A stretch of 64,000 bases of DNA from Halomonas sp. Its GTDB lineage: Bacteria > Pseudomonadota > Gammaproteobacteria > Pseudomonadales > Halomonadaceae. The DNA is taken from the NCBI RefSeq assembly GCF_029263665.1, contig NZ_JAJUFQ010000016.1, positions 43,723-107,722 on the forward strand. The letters run 5' to 3'. Positions within the stretch are counted from its first letter, which is position 1. Every line of letters starts with the position of its first letter. Positions 9,175-17,802 of this stretch are shown here, in pieces. Position numbers and translations under genes: made by a program. Below the pieces are notes generated by a model that saw only the letters and a list, made by a program, of their open reading frames with translations, was not told the DNA's origin and searched no databases.

Positions 9175-9756
9175 ATGTGCCGAGACAATGATATGCCGCT
9201 GAACAACAGAGTTTCAGGTGTCTGGAAGCCGGCGCTTCTGGTACTTGCACTGGCGACGTTCAGTGCCACGGCGGTTGCTGCTAATAATGGCCATGGTAAT
9301 AGCCAAGGCCATGGTCCGGACAAGGCCCAGCAACAGGGTCATGGTGGCGGCCAGGGCAACCATGGTCCAGACAAGCTCCAGGACAAGGGGCGTGGTGTCG
9401 ACTCATCCTATCGCCATGACAGCAACCGGTCTGATTCGGACTTCGATCGCGATCATCGTGATTTCGATCATGGTCGTGACTTCGATTTCGATGATAATCA
9501 TATTCGCAATATCTTCCATGATCATCGCGACTGGCATGCTGGCAACTATCAGGCACTTCCACCTGGCATTCGCCAGAACCTTCAGCGCGGCAAGCCGCTA
9601 CCTCCGGGAATTGCCAAGCAGCGCTTTGATAACCGTTTCTATGACGTGCTGCCTCGTTACGATGGGTATGAGTGGCTTCAGATCGGTACAGCTGCAGTAC
9701 TGATCAATGCTGCCAATGATGTGGTAGAACATATTATCTGGGACATTTTCGACTGA
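9175..9756 (+). CDS. CigR/RcnB-like exported protein
   Basis: A 193-residue exported protein. The start at 9175 has GAGAGG 8 nt upstream; a second in-frame ATG lies at 9193. A signal peptide (VLALATFSATAVAAN) is followed by a His/Gly/Asp-rich low-complexity region (repeats of GHG and DFDRDHRDFDH). The C-terminal domain has the CigR-family signature: LPPGIRQNLQRGKPLPPGIA at residues 125-144, then YDGYEWLQIGTAAVLINAA. CigR of Salmonella is an inner-membrane anti-virulence regulator, and related RcnB-type proteins act in periplasmic metal homeostasis. Here the call rests on the C-terminal domain only. It is followed by a clear terminator, so it is probably monocistronic. Confidence 0.8.
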   Translation: MCRDNDMPLNNRVSGVWKPALLVLALATFSATAVAANNGHGNSQGHGPDKAQQQGHGGGQGNHGPDKLQDKGRGVDSSYRHDSNRSDSDFDRDHRDFDHGRDFDFDDNHIRNIFHDHRDWHAGNYQALPPGIRQNLQRGKPLPPGIAKQRFDNRFYDVLPRYDGYEWLQIGTAAVLINAANDVVEHIIWDIFD

Positions 9757-9818
9757 TTCTGGTCATGTGTATCCATTTGGCCTGTTTCTGACTTTTTTAC
9801 CGGTCAGTGCCAAAATAG

Positions 9819-9857
9819 CGCCCTCGAGTGTTCAAGTGCACTTGAGGGCGTTGTTTT
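9819..9857 (+). terminator. rho-independent terminator after the CigR-like gene
   Basis: A 12-bp stem (9819-9830 with 9839-9850) containing one G-T wobble, with an 8-nt loop, followed by TTGTTTT. It lies 62 nt after the stop codon. Confidence 0.8.
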
Positions 9858-10025
9858 GTGCATCTATGCTCATTGATGTTGCCAATGCTTGTCTCAGCCG
9901 CTTCAATGGAGGTCCCGGTAGCGACATAAAAGCGACATGCCCAAGATCTACCATTTCAACCTGTCATATGGATGACTGGACAGTGGTATGGGTTCAACAG
10001 GATGTTAAAAACTCAGGAGGGTGTT

Positions 10026-10277
10026 ATGGGAATTTTCTCGTGGATCATATTGGGACTAATTGCCGGCATACTGGCGAAATGGATCATGCCGGGCAAGGAC
10101 CCTGGTGGCTTTATTGTCACTACATTGATTGGTATCGCCGGTGCGTTCGTGGGTGGCTTTCTGGGCTCCCTCGTCGGTATTGGTGGTCCCGTCAGCGAAA
10201 TCAGCATTGGTAGCATCATTACGGCGGTGATTGGCGCTCTGGTGCTGCTTTTCATCTATCGCAAAGTCAAGGGGTAA
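10026..10277 (+). CDS. GlsB/YeaQ/YmgE family stress-response membrane protein
   Basis: An 83-residue membrane protein. ATG 10026 is chosen because AGGAGG ends 5 nt before it and the protein then begins MGIFSWIILGLIAGILAKW, exactly as in YeaQ/YmgE relatives; the longer frame upstream is not conserved in style. Three hydrophobic helices are visible, with the family signature KDPGGFIVTTLIGIAGAFVG and an ending VLLFIYRKVKG. The family is annotated as transglycosylase-associated but has no proven enzyme activity and is generally induced by envelope or osmotic stress. It is transcribed alone between a terminator upstream and the next membrane gene 42 nt downstream. Confidence 0.9.
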   Translation: MGIFSWIILGLIAGILAKWIMPGKDPGGFIVTTLIGIAGAFVGGFLGSLVGIGGPVSEISIGSIITAVIGALVLLFIYRKVKG

Positions 10278-10319
10278 CAGCGTCTTGTGCTGCTATCCTT
10301 TATAGCGTTGTTGGTATAA

Positions 10320-10835
10320 ATGGCATATTTGCTGGTAATGGGCAGCGTCATGCTGTCCATTGTCGTTTGTCTGGGGTGGGCTGCATGGGCATTAGGCCGC
10401 TGGTGCATTCAGCGGCTGACGCCGGCCCATACTCCCAGGACGGCAAAATCTCGAGTGTCGCCATCAAAAAAGGTCACACCCAAGCCAAGGGCGTCGGCGG
10501 CAAAGCGCACTTCTTCAACGGCCAAGCCCACGCGGGCTTCCGACAAGGCCAAGCCGATAAAGGTTGAGAAAGCCCCGCTTGCTCCCCCCAATCTGTTGAC
10601 TCGTTTTCTGGCCAAGTGTCGTTCGACACTACCTTTGGGGCTATTTGCCCTGTTTCTCTTCGGTGTTATCAAGCTGGCACAGATAGGCATGCAAGCCCGC
10701 TCTGAGGATGTGCCTGTGGGGTATCATCAATTGGTGACAGTGGTGGGGTGGGCTGCTGTCGTATTGCTGGTGCTGGCAGTGTTGTCCTTTCTCGCTTTAT
10801 GGCGGGTTTCACGATACGAACAAAAGGAACTGTGA
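10320..10835 (+). CDS. membrane protein with Lys/Ala/Pro-rich loop, unknown function
   Basis: A 171-residue protein of unrecognised family. An N-terminal membrane helix (residues 4-28) is followed by a strongly basic, histone-H1-like linker (about residues 36-85, rich in K, A, S, P, T) and then two more helices (about 101-123 and 138-161) before a short cytoplasmic tail. The basic loop is probably cytosolic under the positive-inside rule and could touch nucleic acid or lipid head groups; that is inference. The start is weakly supported: there is no good ribosome site, and ATG 10338 is an alternative. The stop overlaps the start of the following gamma-glutamyltransferase gene by one base, so the two are likely co-translated. 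Confidence 0.65.
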   Translation: MAYLLVMGSVMLSIVVCLGWAAWALGRWCIQRLTPAHTPRTAKSRVSPSKKVTPKPRASAAKRTSSTAKPTRASDKAKPIKVEKAPLAPPNLLTRFLAKCRSTLPLGLFALFLFGVIKLAQIGMQARSEDVPVGYHQLVTVVGWAAVVLLVLAVLSFLALWRVSRYEQKEL

Positions 10836-12673
10836 TGACCCCTGACAATATCTTTTCGCGCCAACGGCTCGCACGAGCCATTGCATTCAGTACTTGTGCG
10901 GGTATGACGCTATGGTTGAGCGGTGCGGCTGTGGCCCAGGACGGGTTCCACTACACTGCGCCGGCCGTAGCCCCTGAGTCTGGCTCGGGTTATGAAGAAA
11001 AACCGGGGTGGACGACATCGACCTTTGCTGTGGCTGCGGCGAACCCACTGGCGACTGACGCAGGTTACCAGGTGCTCAAGGCGGGCGGTTCGGCGATCGA
11101 TGCTGCCATTGCAGTGCAAATGGTACTCACCCTGGTGGAACCTCAATCCAGTGGCATCGGGGGCGGTGCTTTCCTGATGCTGTTCGATGGCAACCAAGTG
11201 CATGCCTACGATGGTCGTGAAAAGGCGCCTATGGGCGCCGGGCAAGACCTGTTCCTCGATCAGGAAGGCAATCCGCTGGATTTCACGGAAGCAGTGGAAA
11301 GTGGCCGTGCAGTGGGAGTGCCGGGGACTGTCAAGATGCTGGAGGCTGCTCATCAGGCCTATGGGAAGCTCGCCTGGAAGGATCTGTTCGAACCGGCCAT
11401 CACTCTGGCAACCGAAGGTTTCCCGGTGAGCCCCCGGTTATATCAGAGCCTGGTATCGACGCCGTCGCTGGCCGAAGATGCCATTGCCCGGGATTACTAT
11501 TTCGATGATGCCGGTAACCCGCTGGCCGTTGGTACTGTACTGAAAAACCCTGCTCTGGCCGAGATACTGACCCGCATCAGTGAAGAAGGCAGCGGCGCTT
11601 TTTACCAGGGAGACATTGCCGAAGACTTGGTTGCCAGGGTTCAAGGGCATGAATCTCCCGGCAGCATGACCCTGGATGACCTGTCTTCCTATGAGGCAGT
11701 AGAGCGGGATGCGTTGTGTACACCATGGCGCGAGTACAAGGTGTGTGGTTTTCCACCGCCTTCTTCTGGACACCTGACCATGATGCAGACGCTGGGCATC
11801 ATGGCTGCACTACCTGAAGTCGAAGTGCCGGTGCATGATGGAGTGCCTACGGTGGATTGGCTGCATCCTTTCCTGGAAGCATCGCGTCTGGCCTTTGCCG
11901 ACCGTGGTCGATACATCGGCGACCCGGATTTCGTCGAGGCACCTGGTGGCGACTGGAATACCATGCTGGCGCCAGATTACCTGGCCAGTCGTGCAGCTCT
12001 TGTCTCGGAACAAAGCATGGGCAGTGGAGGAGCCAAGCCGGGTAATCCTGGAGAAGTGCAGACAGCCTGGGCATCTCAACCGAATCAGCCAGAACATGGT
12101 ACCAGCCATATCAGCATCATCGATGCGGATGGTCAGGCCATCGCCATGACAACGACCATCGAGCAGGCCTTTGGGTCGCGCATCATGGCCAATGGTGGCA
12201 GTGAGCTGGCGGGAGGCTATCTGCTGAACAACGAGATGACGGATTTCTCCTTCACTGCGCAGGATGAACAAGGCAACCCCATTGCCAATCGAGTGGAGCC
12301 TGGAAAGCGGCCTCGCTCAAGCATGAGTCCAACCCTGGTGTTCGATAACGCCAGCGGTGACCTGGTCGCTAGTCTGGGCTCTCCTGGTGGAGCTGCGATC
12401 ATCCACTATACTGGCGAGGCCATGGACGCCATGCTGCACTGGGGGCTGTCGCCACAGGAGGCCTTGAATCTGCCACATGCCGTGACCCTTGGAGATGATG
12501 TGTATCTGGAGGAAGGGCGTTTCCCGCAATCCACCATCAATGACCTCGAAGGTCTGGGACATGAAGTCGAGACCCGGGAGCTGGTGAGTGGCCTACAGGC
12601 ATTGCGGGTTACAGAAGAAGGTATCCAGGGGGGAGCCGACCCTCGTCGTGAAGGTGTCGTGATGGGAGACTGA
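10835..12673 (+). CDS. ggt: gamma-glutamyltransferase (gamma-glutamyltranspeptidase)
   Basis: A 612-residue periplasmic Ntn-hydrolase precursor that cleaves the gamma-glutamyl bond of glutathione and transfers it to water or amino acids. ATG 10835 is used (AAGGA upstream, TGATG overlap with the preceding gene); a longer frame from 10748 lacks a ribosome site. A signal peptide ends GAAVAQ-DG. The large subunit has AVGVPGTVKMLE. Autoprocessing occurs before the nucleophile Thr423 in HGTSHISIID. The small subunit contains ELAGGYLLNNEMTDFSF, PRSSMSPT and the oxyanion GSPGGAAI. Length fits the family (E. coli 580). A bidirectional terminator follows. Confidence 0.95.
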   Translation: MTPDNIFSRQRLARAIAFSTCAGMTLWLSGAAVAQDGFHYTAPAVAPESGSGYEEKPGWTTSTFAVAAANPLATDAGYQVLKAGGSAIDAAIAVQMVLTLVEPQSSGIGGGAFLMLFDGNQVHAYDGREKAPMGAGQDLFLDQEGNPLDFTEAVESGRAVGVPGTVKMLEAAHQAYGKLAWKDLFEPAITLATEGFPVSPRLYQSLVSTPSLAEDAIARDYYFDDAGNPLAVGTVLKNPALAEILTRISEEGSGAFYQGDIAEDLVARVQGHESPGSMTLDDLSSYEAVERDALCTPWREYKVCGFPPPSSGHLTMMQTLGIMAALPEVEVPVHDGVPTVDWLHPFLEASRLAFADRGRYIGDPDFVEAPGGDWNTMLAPDYLASRAALVSEQSMGSGGAKPGNPGEVQTAWASQPNQPEHGTSHISIIDADGQAIAMTTTIEQAFGSRIMANGGSELAGGYLLNNEMTDFSFTAQDEQGNPIANRVEPGKRPRSSMSPTLVFDNASGDLVASLGSPGGAAIIHYTGEAMDAMLHWGLSPQEALNLPHAVTLGDDVYLEEGRFPQSTINDLEGLGHEVETRELVSGLQALRVTEEGIQGGADPRREGVVMGD

Positions 12674-12710
12674 CATCGTTGGCGAGAGCATTCGTGCTGA
12701 ATGAAAACAA

Positions 12711-12741
12711 GCGCCATCCCTTGTCACGGGATGGCGCCTTT
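12711..12741. terminator. bidirectional terminator between ggt and the GDPD gene
   Basis: A perfect 10-bp stem (GCGCCATCCC at 12711-12720 with GGGATGGCGC at 12728-12737) with a 7-nt loop. On the plus strand CTTTG follows; on the minus strand the hairpin is followed by TTGTTTTC. It separates two convergent genes. Confidence 0.85.
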
Positions 12742-12794
12742 GCGATGGAAGGTTTCGACAAGCAAGATGCTGACACATCAGATAGCTGGCTTGG

Positions 12795-14669
12795 TCAACT
12801 GGACAACCAGTGGCGCAATTTCAATAACAATAGCTCTCCATCGCCCATCCTCTGTCTTTCTACGAGCAGGTGGCGGAGCAGGTCTGGGCGATCGGTGATG
12901 ATGCCATCGACACCCATGTCGATCAGCCGGGCCATGCGGCTTTGGTCATTGACTGTCCAGGCGTATAGCTTGTTGCCGGCAAAGTGGGCGCGCTCGATCT
13001 CCTCAGTGTCGATGCGCGCATGATTCAGGCCTAGTGCCTGGAAACGATGGCGTGGCAGCCCCCCTGGCAAGGCCCATTCGGCCAGCAGCAGGGTTCGAGC
13101 CTCTGGAGCCTGGTGGTTGATCTGGATGAGCTGATGGTAGGAAAGCGTGGCGAGCCAGACATCTTCGAAGATGGCAGGGTTGCCACAGATATGTCTGGCC
13201 AGAAAGTCTTCTCCCCGGTTGCGACAGCGTCTTCTCCAGTCTCGCTCGGCATGGAGCGTCTTCATTACAGCATTGAGCAACAGGCGTTCATTGCCGCCGC
13301 TGGGCTTGAGTTCGATGATCAATCCTGCCTTGCCTCTCACTTCAGCCAGGGCTTGATCCAGGCGTGCCAACGGCTCTCCCATGAAGGTGTGGTTGAAGCT
13401 GGAACCGATATCCATTCTTGCCAGAGTCCGCCAATCGAGGTCGGCGATGCGTCGTTCATCACCGGTCAGGCGACGTAGACTGGAATCATGGCTGAGCACG
13501 GCGACACCGTCAGCACTCAGGCGAACATCGACTTCAACCTGATCAGCACCTTCGTCAGCGGCCAGACGTACTGCCGACAGGCTGTTTTCCGGAGCGCTCC
13601 AGGAGCTGCCACGATGGGCGATGACGCTGACATCATCATTGATCTCATGGCTCTCCAGCATCAGCCAGGCCTGGGAAAGAGCAAAGATAACAGCCGCTGC
13701 CTCGACGCTCCAGGCCAGACGCCCCGGATGAGCATCCCGAGGCGGTGGTTGCAGGTGCGGCAGGCTATGAGCCCGATCAAGGTAAAGGCAGGTTGCCAAC
13801 AAGGCATTAAGGGCAATGGCGGCGAAAGCTACCGCAAGGGTGATCAGAGTGACGAGCGTCACCACTATCAGCATCACGCCGACGATCAGACTGTGATTTT
13901 CCGGCAACTGTGCCAGCAGTGGAGACAGCATGCTGCCGAAGGCGAAGGATATTGTCCAAGGTAGCCCCAGGATGATGGCCAGCATCGAGATGACGGCCGC
14001 GGCCATACTGGACAGGTTGTCATGGGTGAGAGCATGGCTGCGTTTCAGTGCAGCCGGGGCACTGAGTTTTTCCAGAATCAGACAGGGAAGGGCCAGCCAC
14101 CAGTGCAACAGCTGACGGCCGGCCAGTGCTGCCCATGTGCCGATGATCGGCAGGCAGGAGGCGATGAAGACCCAGAATTCCATGGGCCTGACTCGACGCA
14201 CATAGTAGGCGTCCAGATGGCCGAGCATGCCCTGATACAGCCAGTCCAGGCAGAGCAGGACAACGACGATCATGGCCAGATGACACGCCACCTGGATCAT
14301 GGCAAGCGAAAGCAAGGCAGGCAGGCGATGCAATGTCTGCCGGAAGGCAACCATCGCCTGATGCGCATGAGAGCCTCGGCGGTCGAAGGCCATGAGCATC
14401 ATCCCTGCCTGTTGCAGGTACAGTAACGTCAGTACTGCGATCACGCTGGCATAGATCCAGGCCAATCCTGCTGGGGTGAGCAGCAGGTTTAAGGCGTCCA
14501 CGGTGGTCACCAGAGGACGTCCCACGTTACGTAGCCAGGATGACAGTGCCCAGCCCATGGCAGGAAGCAGCAGGGCAGAGGCCAGCACAGTGAACAGCAG
14601 GTGATAGGCCAGCAGTGGCCTGAGATGATCACGTAGGCTGATGAATACAGCCTTGGCCAGGGAAGTCAT
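12795..14669 (-). CDS. glycerophosphodiester phosphodiesterase with N-terminal membrane domain
   Basis: A 624-residue protein. Residues 1-340 form a polytopic membrane domain of the GPDPase_memb type (about eight hydrophobic segments, e.g. LLFTVLASALLLPAMGWALS and ALLSLAMIQVACHLAMIVVV). The C-terminal 270 residues form the GDPD TIM barrel: AHRG at residues 351-354, then APENSLSAVRLAADEGAD and EVDVRLSADGVAVLSHD with the metal and acid/base residues, and further on IELKPSG, YAWTVND and GVDGIITDRP. It hydrolyses glycerophosphodiesters to glycerol-3-phosphate and an alcohol; the membrane part may position it at phospholipids. It lies 64 nt downstream of rraA on the same strand, with a hairpin between them. 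Full length. Confidence 0.92.
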   Translation of the reverse strand: MTSLAKAVFISLRDHLRPLLAYHLLFTVLASALLLPAMGWALSSWLRNVGRPLVTTVDALNLLLTPAGLAWIYASVIAVLTLLYLQQAGMMLMAFDRRGSHAHQAMVAFRQTLHRLPALLSLAMIQVACHLAMIVVVLLCLDWLYQGMLGHLDAYYVRRVRPMEFWVFIASCLPIIGTWAALAGRQLLHWWLALPCLILEKLSAPAALKRSHALTHDNLSSMAAAVISMLAIILGLPWTISFAFGSMLSPLLAQLPENHSLIVGVMLIVVTLVTLITLAVAFAAIALNALLATCLYLDRAHSLPHLQPPPRDAHPGRLAWSVEAAAVIFALSQAWLMLESHEINDDVSVIAHRGSSWSAPENSLSAVRLAADEGADQVEVDVRLSADGVAVLSHDSSLRRLTGDERRIADLDWRTLARMDIGSSFNHTFMGEPLARLDQALAEVRGKAGLIIELKPSGGNERLLLNAVMKTLHAERDWRRRCRNRGEDFLARHICGNPAIFEDVWLATLSYHQLIQINHQAPEARTLLLAEWALPGGLPRHRFQALGLNHARIDTEEIERAHFAGNKLYAWTVNDQSRMARLIDMGVDGIITDRPDLLRHLLVERQRMGDGELLLLKLRHWLSS

Positions 14670-14696
14670 GGCAGCATGCCGATGAATCGAACCGAA

Positions 14697-14722
14697 GGCA
14701 CCACAAGTCCTGTTGTGGTGCC
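14697..14722 (-). terminator. hairpin between rraA and the GDPD gene (weak terminator)
   Basis: A perfect 10-bp stem (GGCACCACAA at 14697-14706 with TTGTGGTGCC at 14713-14722) and a 6-nt loop, just downstream of the rraA stop. The minus strand after it reads TTCGGTTCG, with no solid U run, so it may only attenuate read-through. Confidence 0.5.
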
Positions 14723-14732
14723 TGGAGGTCGG

Positions 14733-15218
14733 TCAGGCGAGGCTGAGGCGTTCTTGGGCGACCAGAATGCCGTTGTTATCGGCGTACACCCACTGGCCTG
14801 GCGAGATGGTGACGCCGGCAAAGGTCACCGGGATGTCGCGGGTGCCTTCGCCGCGTTTCTCGCTCCTGCGCGGATGAGCTCCCAGTGCCTGGATGCCAAG
14901 CGCTGTCTGTGCGAGTACATCGACATCGCGTACGCAACCGTACATCACCACTCCAGCCCAGCCATTGGTGGCAGCTTGCTCGGCCAGCATGTCGCCAAGC
15001 ATGGCACAGCGCGTGGACCCTCCAGCATCAACCACCAGTACGGCTCCATCGCCGGGCTCTGCCACGGCCTGCTTGACCAGAGAGTTGTCTTCGAAGCACT
15101 TTACGGTTCTTACCTGACCGCAGAATGCTTCAATACTGCCAAAATTGACGAAGATAGGCTCAAGCACCTCGACATCAGGGTAGGCGTCACAGATGTCAGG
15201 AGTAACGATGGGGGACAT
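14733..15218 (-). CDS. rraA: ribonuclease E activity regulator RraA
   Basis: A 161-residue protein, the same length as E. coli RraA, which binds RNase E and inhibits its cleavage of RNA. The start at 15218 gives [20 protein letters not shown] and has AAGGAG about 10 nt upstream; a longer in-frame ATG at 15254 is unlikely. Family marks are [54 protein letters not shown] and the tail [20 protein letters not shown]. The same fold occurs in HMG/CHA aldolases, but the sequence follows RraA throughout. Confidence 0.95.
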   Translation of the reverse strand: MSPIVTPDICDAYPDVEVLEPIFVNFGSIEAFCGQVRTVKCFEDNSLVKQAVAEPGDGAVLVVDAGGSTRCAMLGDMLAEQAATNGWAGVVMYGCVRDVDVLAQTALGIQALGAHPRRSEKRGEGTRDIPVTFAGVTISPGQWVYADNNGILVAQERLSLA

Positions 15219-15300
15219 CACAGCAGCTCCTTGCCAGAATGAAATGGGGTCCATTCAGTATCTGCTGCTGCTGTGCTGGGGTAAAGCTCAGTGATATATC

Positions 15301-15339
15301 GAAAAACGAGCCACGCACAACTCAGTGCACGAGGCTCGT
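15301..15339 (-). terminator. terminator of the alcohol dehydrogenase gene
   Basis: Minus strand: a stem of 7 bp (ACGAGCC / GGCTCGT) closing a 20-nt loop, followed by TTTTTCG. It is placed 15 nt after the dehydrogenase stop. Confidence 0.6.
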
Positions 15340-15353
15340 GAGACTTCTGTGGT

Positions 15354-16427
15354 TCAGGCAGTGTCTTTCAGTGATGCCATGTCAATGACAAAGCGGTACT
15401 TCACATTGCCTTCTTCCATGCGCTGCCAAGCTTCGTTGATCTGGTCGATATTGATCATCTCGACATCACAGCTGATCCCGTGCTCGGCACAGAAGTCCAG
15501 GACTTCCTGGGTCTCCGGCATACCTCCGATCAATGAGCCTGCGAGGACACGGCGCTTGAAGATGAGGTTGATACCCTCGACGGCAGGCTCTAGTGGCTCC
15601 AGCAGACCTACCAGAATATGAGTGCCATCATATTTCAGGGCATTGAGATAAGGATTGATGTCATGTTTTACCGGGACGGTATCGAGCATGAAGTCGAACT
15701 GCCCCGCGACGGAGGCCATCTGTGCTTCATCGGTGGATACAACAACATGGTCGGCGCCCTGGCTCTTGGCTTCGGCAACCTTGGAAGCGGAGCGTGTGAA
15801 GATCGTCACTTCTGCCCCCATGGCCTTGGCCAGCTTGACCCCGATATGTCCAAGTCCTCCCATGCCGATGACGCCGACCTTGTGGCCCGCCTTGACGCCA
15901 TAATGCTTGAGGGGAGAATAAGTGGTGATGCCTGCGCACAGGAGTGGGGCGGCGGACTTGATGTCGATGCCATCGGGCATGCGAACTACGAAGCGCTCGC
16001 TGACTACTACCTTATCGGAATAGCCGCCCTGGGTCAGGGTGCCATCGTGCTTGTCCGGGCTGCCGTAGGTCATGGTGAAGCCTTCCAGGCAGAACTGCTC
16101 CAGGCCATCATTGCAGGCCTGGCAGTGGCGGCATGAGTCCACCATGCAGCCGACGCCGACCAGGTCGCCGACCTTGTATTGAGTGACGTCATCACCTACT
16201 GCCGTGACACGGCCGACAATCTCATGGCCCGGTATGACCGGATAAGAGGCCATGCCCCAGTCATCGCGGGCAAAGTGCAGGTCACTGTGGCAGACACCAC
16301 AGTAGAGGATCTCGATCGAGACATCGTCTGGGCGTGGCGCGCGTCTTGTGAAGTTCCACGGCTGCAGAGGTGTCGTGGATGAGTGTGCAGCATAACCCTT
16401 GGCGGGCACAGAAGCGTTCTGTGTCAT
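15354..16427 (-). CDS. zinc-dependent NAD(P) alcohol dehydrogenase (YahK/CAD-like)
   Basis: A 357-residue medium-chain dehydrogenase/reductase resembling YahK and cinnamyl-alcohol-type aldehyde reductases. The start at 16427 (MTQNASVPAKGYAAHS) has GGGAG about 10 nt upstream; the frame can extend to 16490. The catalytic zinc ligand Cys43 lies in CGVCHSDLHFARDDWG, with GHEIVGRVTAVGDDV next. The structural zinc cysteines are in CRHCQACNDGLEQFC. The Rossmann glycines are in VGVIGMGGLGHIGVKLAKAM. It probably reduces aldehydes with NADPH; the natural substrate cannot be read from the sequence. It is divergent from an AraC-family gene 191 nt away, a likely regulator. Confidence 0.92.
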   Translation of the reverse strand: MTQNASVPAKGYAAHSSTTPLQPWNFTRRAPRPDDVSIEILYCGVCHSDLHFARDDWGMASYPVIPGHEIVGRVTAVGDDVTQYKVGDLVGVGCMVDSCRHCQACNDGLEQFCLEGFTMTYGSPDKHDGTLTQGGYSDKVVVSERFVVRMPDGIDIKSAAPLLCAGITTYSPLKHYGVKAGHKVGVIGMGGLGHIGVKLAKAMGAEVTIFTRSASKVAEAKSQGADHVVVSTDEAQMASVAGQFDFMLDTVPVKHDINPYLNALKYDGTHILVGLLEPLEPAVEGINLIFKRRVLAGSLIGGMPETQEVLDFCAEHGISCDVEMINIDQINEAWQRMEEGNVKYRFVIDMASLKDTA

Positions 16428-16469
16428 GAGGGACTCCCGGTGGGGTGAATAGTGTCCGCCATTGTGAGC

Positions 16470-16488
16470 GGCCGTTCTCCGTACGGCC
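16470..16488. promoter_or_regulatory. inverted repeat in the adh-araC divergent region
   Basis: GGCCGT - 7 nt - ACGGCC is a perfect 6-bp inverted repeat 43 nt upstream of the dehydrogenase start. It is a possible operator for the divergent AraC-type regulator; AraC sites are more often direct repeats, so this is tentative. Confidence 0.25.
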
Positions 16489-16618
16489 ATGCCCGTTTCT
16501 CTGAGATGGATGCTGGATCCTATGGTGGTTTGTTGTGTGATGCCTATTCCTCGCTGAAATCATGCACAATACGCTGAACACGATGACGGCCTGATCAGGG
16601 AGAGAACAGAGGGACAGC

Positions 16619-17569
16619 ATGCACAATCATCTTTCAATGCCATCGTCACTCGAGCTTGTGGCCGATAACTCTGTGTCTGGTGCAGATGGCACGACGATCC
16701 GCTGGGCTGCTGGGTTGGCTGCAACCCTGAGGCCACTGATCGAAAAAGAAGGGTTTTCCGAGACACCTATCGAGGGGGTCAGGCTGATTGCCTCTGAATG
16801 TGGTCATCCACGGACCCCCTTGATCTATGAACCCGGGCTCTTTGTCATCGCTCAAGGCGACAAGATCGGTTACCTGGGAGAGCGAGTCATTCACTATGGC
16901 CCTGGGAACTACCTGGTTCAGGCAATACCGCTGCCGTTTGAATGTGAGACATTGACGAGACCGGAAGCGCCCTTGCTGGGGATCAACATTGCCGTGGACC
17001 CGCTCACATTGAGTGAGCTGGTTCAACGTGTGCCCGAGATGAATCATTCTGACCAGCATGGTATGGAGCCGTGTCGTCCAGAGCCCATGGCAGCGGTTGC
17101 CATCGATGCCTCCATGGCAGAAGCGGTGCAGCGCTTGGCAAGCTGCCTGCACGACAAGGTTGCCTGTGATGCGCTGGGGAGTGGAAGAGTCAGGGAAGTC
17201 TTGTTTGCTGCACTGACAGGGCCTCAAGGTCAGTCGTTACGGCAGTTGGTGCAGAGCCATGGGCACTATGCACGTATCGCTGAGTCTCTGTCCTATCTGC
17301 ATCGCCACTTTGCGGCGCCATTGACTGTCGAAACACTCGCCAATCGAGTCAACATGAGCACCTCGCACTTCCATCATCATTTCAGGCAAACCACACAAAT
17401 GTCTCCGGTGCAGTATCTCAAACGCCTGCGCCTGCTCAGGGCCCGAGTGCTGTTGAGCCAGGAACGTTTCAATGTTGCTCGTGCGGCAATTGAAGTTGGC
17501 TATCGCAGCACGTCTCAGTTCAGTCGTGAGTACAAACGCTATTTTGGTGTCAACCCATCTCAGGGATGA
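16619..17569 (+). CDS. AraC family transcriptional regulator
   Basis: A 316-residue DNA-binding protein. Residues 40-190 match the AraC_N type sensor domain (PLIYEPGLFVIAQGDK, GPGNYLVQAIPLPFECET, PLLGINIAVDP). The C-terminal 100 residues hold two helix-turn-helix motifs: PLTVETLANRVNMSTSHFHH and FNVARAAIEVGYRSTSQFSR followed by EYKRYFGVNPSQ. The AraC_N subgroup is typically found beside alcohol or aldehyde dehydrogenase genes, as here, where it is divergent from the zinc alcohol dehydrogenase. It probably activates that gene in response to an aldehyde or alcohol; ligand and sites are unknown. The start has GAGGGA upstream. Confidence 0.92.
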   Translation: MHNHLSMPSSLELVADNSVSGADGTTIRWAAGLAATLRPLIEKEGFSETPIEGVRLIASECGHPRTPLIYEPGLFVIAQGDKIGYLGERVIHYGPGNYLVQAIPLPFECETLTRPEAPLLGINIAVDPLTLSELVQRVPEMNHSDQHGMEPCRPEPMAAVAIDASMAEAVQRLASCLHDKVACDALGSGRVREVLFAALTGPQGQSLRQLVQSHGHYARIAESLSYLHRHFAAPLTVETLANRVNMSTSHFHHHFRQTTQMSPVQYLKRLRLLRARVLLSQERFNVARAAIEVGYRSTSQFSREYKRYFGVNPSQG

Positions 17570-17802
17570 CTGAACGGCCTGTGGGAGACGTAACTGTCGG
17601 TAAGCTGAGACGAACCGAGGAGCAGATGGGGTGTCTCAGAAACTCGATATCCGCTCTTTTGCCGAAATGAGCGAATCATTATCAAGGGCATGTAAGGAAG
17701 TGGTATAGGAGGGTGACCAACTTTCAGTTGAGTCGAGGGAACCATGGCCTGTGCCTCTATCTGTTGGTGCCATGGTGTTACCGAGAGATGATGAGGAACA
17801 GG

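Noticed and set aside
10748..10834. A 29-codon N-terminal extension of gamma-glutamyltransferase
   Set aside because: It lies inside the preceding membrane gene, has no ribosome site, and would bury the signal peptide.
17667..17685. Fur-like half site (AATCATTATC) upstream of msrP
   Set aside because: Only one half is conserved (12 of 19 to the full consensus) and msrPQ is not a typical Fur target.
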